Assembly (NCBI GenBank): GCA_002773185.1
Contig: PFBU01000025.1
Location: 1-20,813, forward strand
Direction of reading: 5' to 3'
From: Candidatus Magasanikbacteria bacterium CG10_big_fil_rev_8_21_14_0_10_36_16
GTDB lineage: Bacteria; Patescibacteriota; Patescibacteriia; Magasanikbacterales; UBA922
Length of the DNA: 20,813 nucleotides
This document shows, piece after piece, positions 18,084 through 20,813 of this stretch. A model generated the notes under the pieces. It was given only the letters and a program-made list of their open reading frames with translations. It made no database searches and had not been told where the DNA came from. Position numbers and translations under genes: made by a program. Each line of letters starts with the position of its first letter. Positions within the stretch are counted from its first letter, which is position 1.

Positions 18084-20813
18084 TGTTTAGAAAAAAGTTT
18101 TTATATTTTTATATTTTTATATTTTTAATTTTTGGTTTGTTTTTGTCAGGTTTGGTTTATTCTACTTGGTCAGAGGATGGAATTCTTACTGTAGATTCAC
18201 CTTCTATCAATGAATATGTAGGGACTGGCGTTGACTTGTCTGGCAGTTATGCTGTTTTGGGTACATATCCTTCTTTTGGTTCATCAAAAGTGGCTTATTT
18301 TTTTGAAACTGATGGTAGTACTTGGTCACAAGTGGATTCTGTGACAACAAGTACGGCTACTGATTATTTTGGTGAGAATGTTGGTATTTCTGGTGATTAT
18401 GCTTTGGTTAGTGATTATAATGATCTTGAAAATGGTGGGCAATCTGGAGCTGTTTTTGTATATAAACGTAATGGTAGTAATTGGGATGAAATACAAAAAT
18501 TTGGTGCTAGTGATCCCCATAATACTGATTTTTTTGGTGATGAACTATCTATGGTTGATAATTATGCTGTGATTGGTGCTTATAGAAATGATTATGATCC
18601 TGCTGGTCAAAATTTATTATCAGAAGCTGGAGCTGCCTATATTTTTTCTCGTACAGGTGATGTTTGGACAGAAGAACAAAAGATAACACCAACTTCCTCT
18701 GATAGGGGTGCTGCGGATTGGTTTGGTAGAGCTTTGGACGTTACAGAAGATGGAAATTATGTAGTAGTTAGTGCTTATAATGATGATGATACGGTTGCTG
18801 GGTCTGGTTCATTATTTATTTTTCATAGAGAAAATGGTACATGGATACAAACTGATAAGTTGCATGCGAGTACTCCTGCAAATAATGAGTATTTTGGTAG
18901 ATCTGTGTCTATTGCAGACTCTGGTGATTATATTATTGTCGGAGCTGATGGTAATGACGACAATGGTAGTAATGCCGGTGTCGCATATATCTTTTCACGT
19001 AGTGGTTCTGCTTGGGCACAACAAGCGATGGTGACTTCTACTGATATCGCTGCTGGTGATGGGTTTGGTTATAGTGTTTCTATGTCAGCTGATGGTAGTT
19101 ATGCTACAGTCAGTACTCCAAATAATGACAGTTACAATGGGGCTGTTTACGTATTTTCACGCAGTGGTTCTACTTGGACACAAACTGAAAAATTAACTTC
19201 AAGTCCATCTACAGCAACTAGTTTTGGTTGGGATATCCAGTTAGATAAAACTAACGACAAACTAATTGTTGGTGCTCCTGATTATACGACTAGTACTTTT
19301 TCTTCTGCTGGTGGTGCTTATATTTTATCAATGGCTTCTGTTCCTATTGCTCCTACATTTGGAAGTGTTACTGTTGCTAGTAGTTCCATTAGTTTTTTTT
19401 GGGATACTGTTGCTGATGCTTCTTATTATACAGTTTCTTCTACCGCTGCTAGCTCTGAGACAACTTCTGATACTAGTTATGTTTGGACTAGTGGGATTTC
19501 ACCAAATACAGAGTATACTTTTCAAGTTAGCGCTACCAACGCATCAGATCAAGAAGGTGAATACTCAAGTGCTACAACTACATACACCAATCCGGCTAAA
19601 CCTTTGAGTCTCTCAGCTGTAGCCAATGGTCAAACGTCTGCAAACTTGTCTTGGTCTGCAAATAATAATCCAACAAATACAGTATATAAAATATATAGTG
19701 GAAGTACTTTGTATGGTAGTACCACAAGTACCAGTTATACCGTAATTGGTCTTACTGCTGGTACAAGTTATACTTTTACAGTAAGAGCAATATATAATTC
19801 AGACAATACTAGTTATGTAGAGTCAGATAGTAGTGGTAGTATCACTACTGCGGCCATAGCAAATTTTGTAATTTTGACTTTGAGTAATGATAATGCTACA
19901 CCTAGTTATCAATTTTTGAGTAAGTTGGGTGAGGTGCATACTGCTGTAGTTGACGATATCATTGATGATGGGGGTACTTTGAAAGCACAACTTACAATAC
20001 ATTCAAATCCAGTAACAGTAACTTTGGCAGCCGGTGAAAGTCAAAATATTGATACAAATGGTAATGGTAGTAATGATATGACAGTAACAATGAATAGTGT
20101 TAGTTCTGGTTCTACTAATTTTACTTTAACATTTTTATCAGCTGGAAGCTCAAAAATTTATGATAACCCTCCAAAAGAGATAGAAGGTATAAAAGCAATA
20201 ACCATAAATAATTCAGCCCAAACAACAGATAAACAAAAAGTAAACTTAAACTTCAATGTAGAAAATGCCGAATTAATGGCAATAGCTAATAACGCTGAAT
20301 TTGAAGATGTTTCTTTTGAAAAATATAACTCAACAAAAGATTGGAAACTAACCGAAGGAAATGGTCTAAAAACAGTTTACGCTAAATTTAGGTCCGCTCA
20401 AGGTGGGACAATAATCTATTCAGCTCAAATAATCCTCACCGGACAAAATACTGACGCAAAAGATGAAGTAGTAATAGAAACAATAAATGATAATACTAAT
20501 TGTCCACTAATAAAAGAACAAGCATATAAGACAACAACAAATAAGACAGTATATTATATAACAAGTAACTGTACTAAGAGAGCCTTCCAAAGGTCAGATA
20601 TTTACTTCACTTACTTTACATCTTGGAAAGATGTAAACCTAACAGATAGTAAGACTCTAAACCTAGTAGCAAATGATAATCTAGGCTTCATGCCATGGGG
20701 ATCAAAATATGATCCAAAATATGGTGCTCTAGTAAAGACTGTCACAGACCCAAAAGTCTATCTACTACTCAACAACAACAAATACTGGATTACTAATGAA
20801 AACGTCTTCAACA
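18083..20813 (+). CDS. Large secreted surface protein with FG-GAP propeller and fibronectin type III domains (3' end outside window)
   Basis: An uninterrupted frame runs from ATG 18083 to the window edge, at least 910 residues. It begins with a signal peptide or anchor (MFRKKFLYFYIFIFLIFGLF). Residues about 44-416 hold seven FG-GAP-like repeats of about 50 residues, each with a (Y/F/W)FG....S...Y..V...N....G..YIFSR..G.W pattern, as in a seven-bladed beta-propeller. Two fibronectin type III-like domains follow (about 418-503 and 504-590), then a beta-rich domain with YQFLSKLGEVHTAVVDD (to about 690). The last part includes two Cys (NCPLIKE, SNCTKR) and PKVYLLLNNNKYWITNENVFN, a motif I associate with surface proteins of this radiation. 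A role in adhesion or cell contact is inferred. From about 20150 the codons change from T-rich to A-rich, suggesting a domain join. An IS separates it from its promoter. Confidence 0.85.
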   Translation, partial: MFRKKFLYFYIFIFLIFGLFLSGLVYSTWSEDGILTVDSPSINEYVGTGVDLSGSYAVLGTYPSFGSSKVAYFFETDGSTWSQVDSVTTSTATDYFGENVGISGDYALVSDYNDLENGGQSGAVFVYKRNGSNWDEIQKFGASDPHNTDFFGDELSMVDNYAVIGAYRNDYDPAGQNLLSEAGAAYIFSRTGDVWTEEQKITPTSSDRGAADWFGRALDVTEDGNYVVVSAYNDDDTVAGSGSLFIFHRENGTWIQTDKLHASTPANNEYFGRSVSIADSGDYIIVGADGNDDNGSNAGVAYIFSRSGSAWAQQAMVTSTDIAAGDGFGYSVSMSADGSYATVSTPNNDSYNGAVYVFSRSGSTWTQTEKLTSSPSTATSFGWDIQLDKTNDKLIVGAPDYTTSTFSSAGGAYILSMASVPIAPTFGSVTVASSSISFFWDTVADASYYTVSSTAASSETTSDTSYVWTSGISPNTEYTFQVSATNASDQEGEYSSATTTYTNPAKPLSLSAVANGQTSANLSWSANNNPTNTVYKIYSGSTLYGSTTSTSYTVIGLTAGTSYTFTVRAIYNSDNTSYVESDSSGSITTAAIANFVILTLSNDNATPSYQFLSKLGEVHTAVVDDIIDDGGTLKAQLTIHSNPVTVTLAAGESQNIDTNGNGSNDMTVTMNSVSSGSTNFTLTFLSAGSSKIYDNPPKEIEGIKAITINNSAQTTDKQKVNLNFNVENAELMAIANNAEFEDVSFEKYNSTKDWKLTEGNGLKTVYAKFRSAQGGTIIYSAQIILTGQNTDAKDEVVIETINDNTNCPLIKEQAYKTTTNKTVYYITSNCTKRAFQRSDIYFTYFTSWKDVNLTDSKTLNLVANDNLGFMPWGSKYDPKYGALVKTVTDPKVYLLLNNNKYWITNENVFN

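Noticed and set aside
18369..19607. Several hydrophobic open frames on the plus strand within 18369-19607
   Set aside because: They are alternate-frame readings of the T-rich surface-protein gene, which is open throughout in its own frame with clear FG-GAP repeats; their Leu/Val/Met-rich composition is an artefact of GTT/GGT/TAT codons.
1..20813. CRISPR array
   Set aside because: No set of regularly spaced identical repeats was seen; the repeats found are palindromes at irregular sites.

Overview
The window reads as an AT-rich chromosome segment from a Patescibacteria (Candidate Phyla Radiation) bacterium, probably of the Parcubacteria type; that placement is inference. The grounds are: a compact S10-spc ribosomal-protein cluster with no rpmD (L30), a hallmark of that radiation; Lys/Glu-rich tails on several ribosomal proteins; no Shine-Dalgarno motif at almost any start codon; small membrane-anchored proteins; and a large FG-GAP/fibronectin surface protein. 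The standard code fits: TAA dominates, TAG is used, and TGA ends the fic gene.

Layout. 1-2400: left accessory flank. It holds a remnant of a tyrosine recombinase (+), a bidirectional terminator, then three minus-strand genes: a membrane-anchored coiled-coil protein whose true start is probably cut off by a one-base frameshift, a C39-like cysteine peptidase, and a CPBP-family membrane protease. 2400-4400: a strong promoter, a highly structured leader, tuf (EF-Tu), a hairpin without a U-tract, and rpsJ. 4400-4826: a second strong promoter and a 330-nt structured leader that includes a terminator-like attenuator, in front of rplC. 4827-14448: rplC-D-W-B, rpsS, rplV, rpsC, rplP, rpmC, rpsQ, rplN-X-E, rpsN, rpsH, rplF, rplR, rpsE, rplO. 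14449-16162: an inverted-repeat-rich spacer, secY and a terminator; adk, map, infA and the alpha-operon genes do not follow secY.

16170-20813: right accessory flank. A Fic toxin is preceded by a very small overlapping gene carrying the Fic-inhibitory SxxxEG motif (VbhA-like antitoxin). Next is a 1030-bp insertion sequence with 25-bp terminal inverted repeats and an 8-bp target duplication. Its frameshifted transposase gene points toward a very large secreted protein that runs off the right edge. The IS landed on the first base of that protein's start codon and separated it from a good promoter.

How the genes work together: the middle 13 kb supplies EF-Tu, about 20 ribosomal proteins and the SecY channel. 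Several kinds of palindromic repeat sit in its gaps. One 30-bp palindrome is read in the same frame inside the C-terminal tails of both L22 and S5. The flanks carry recombination, toxin-antitoxin, proteolysis and cell-surface functions.
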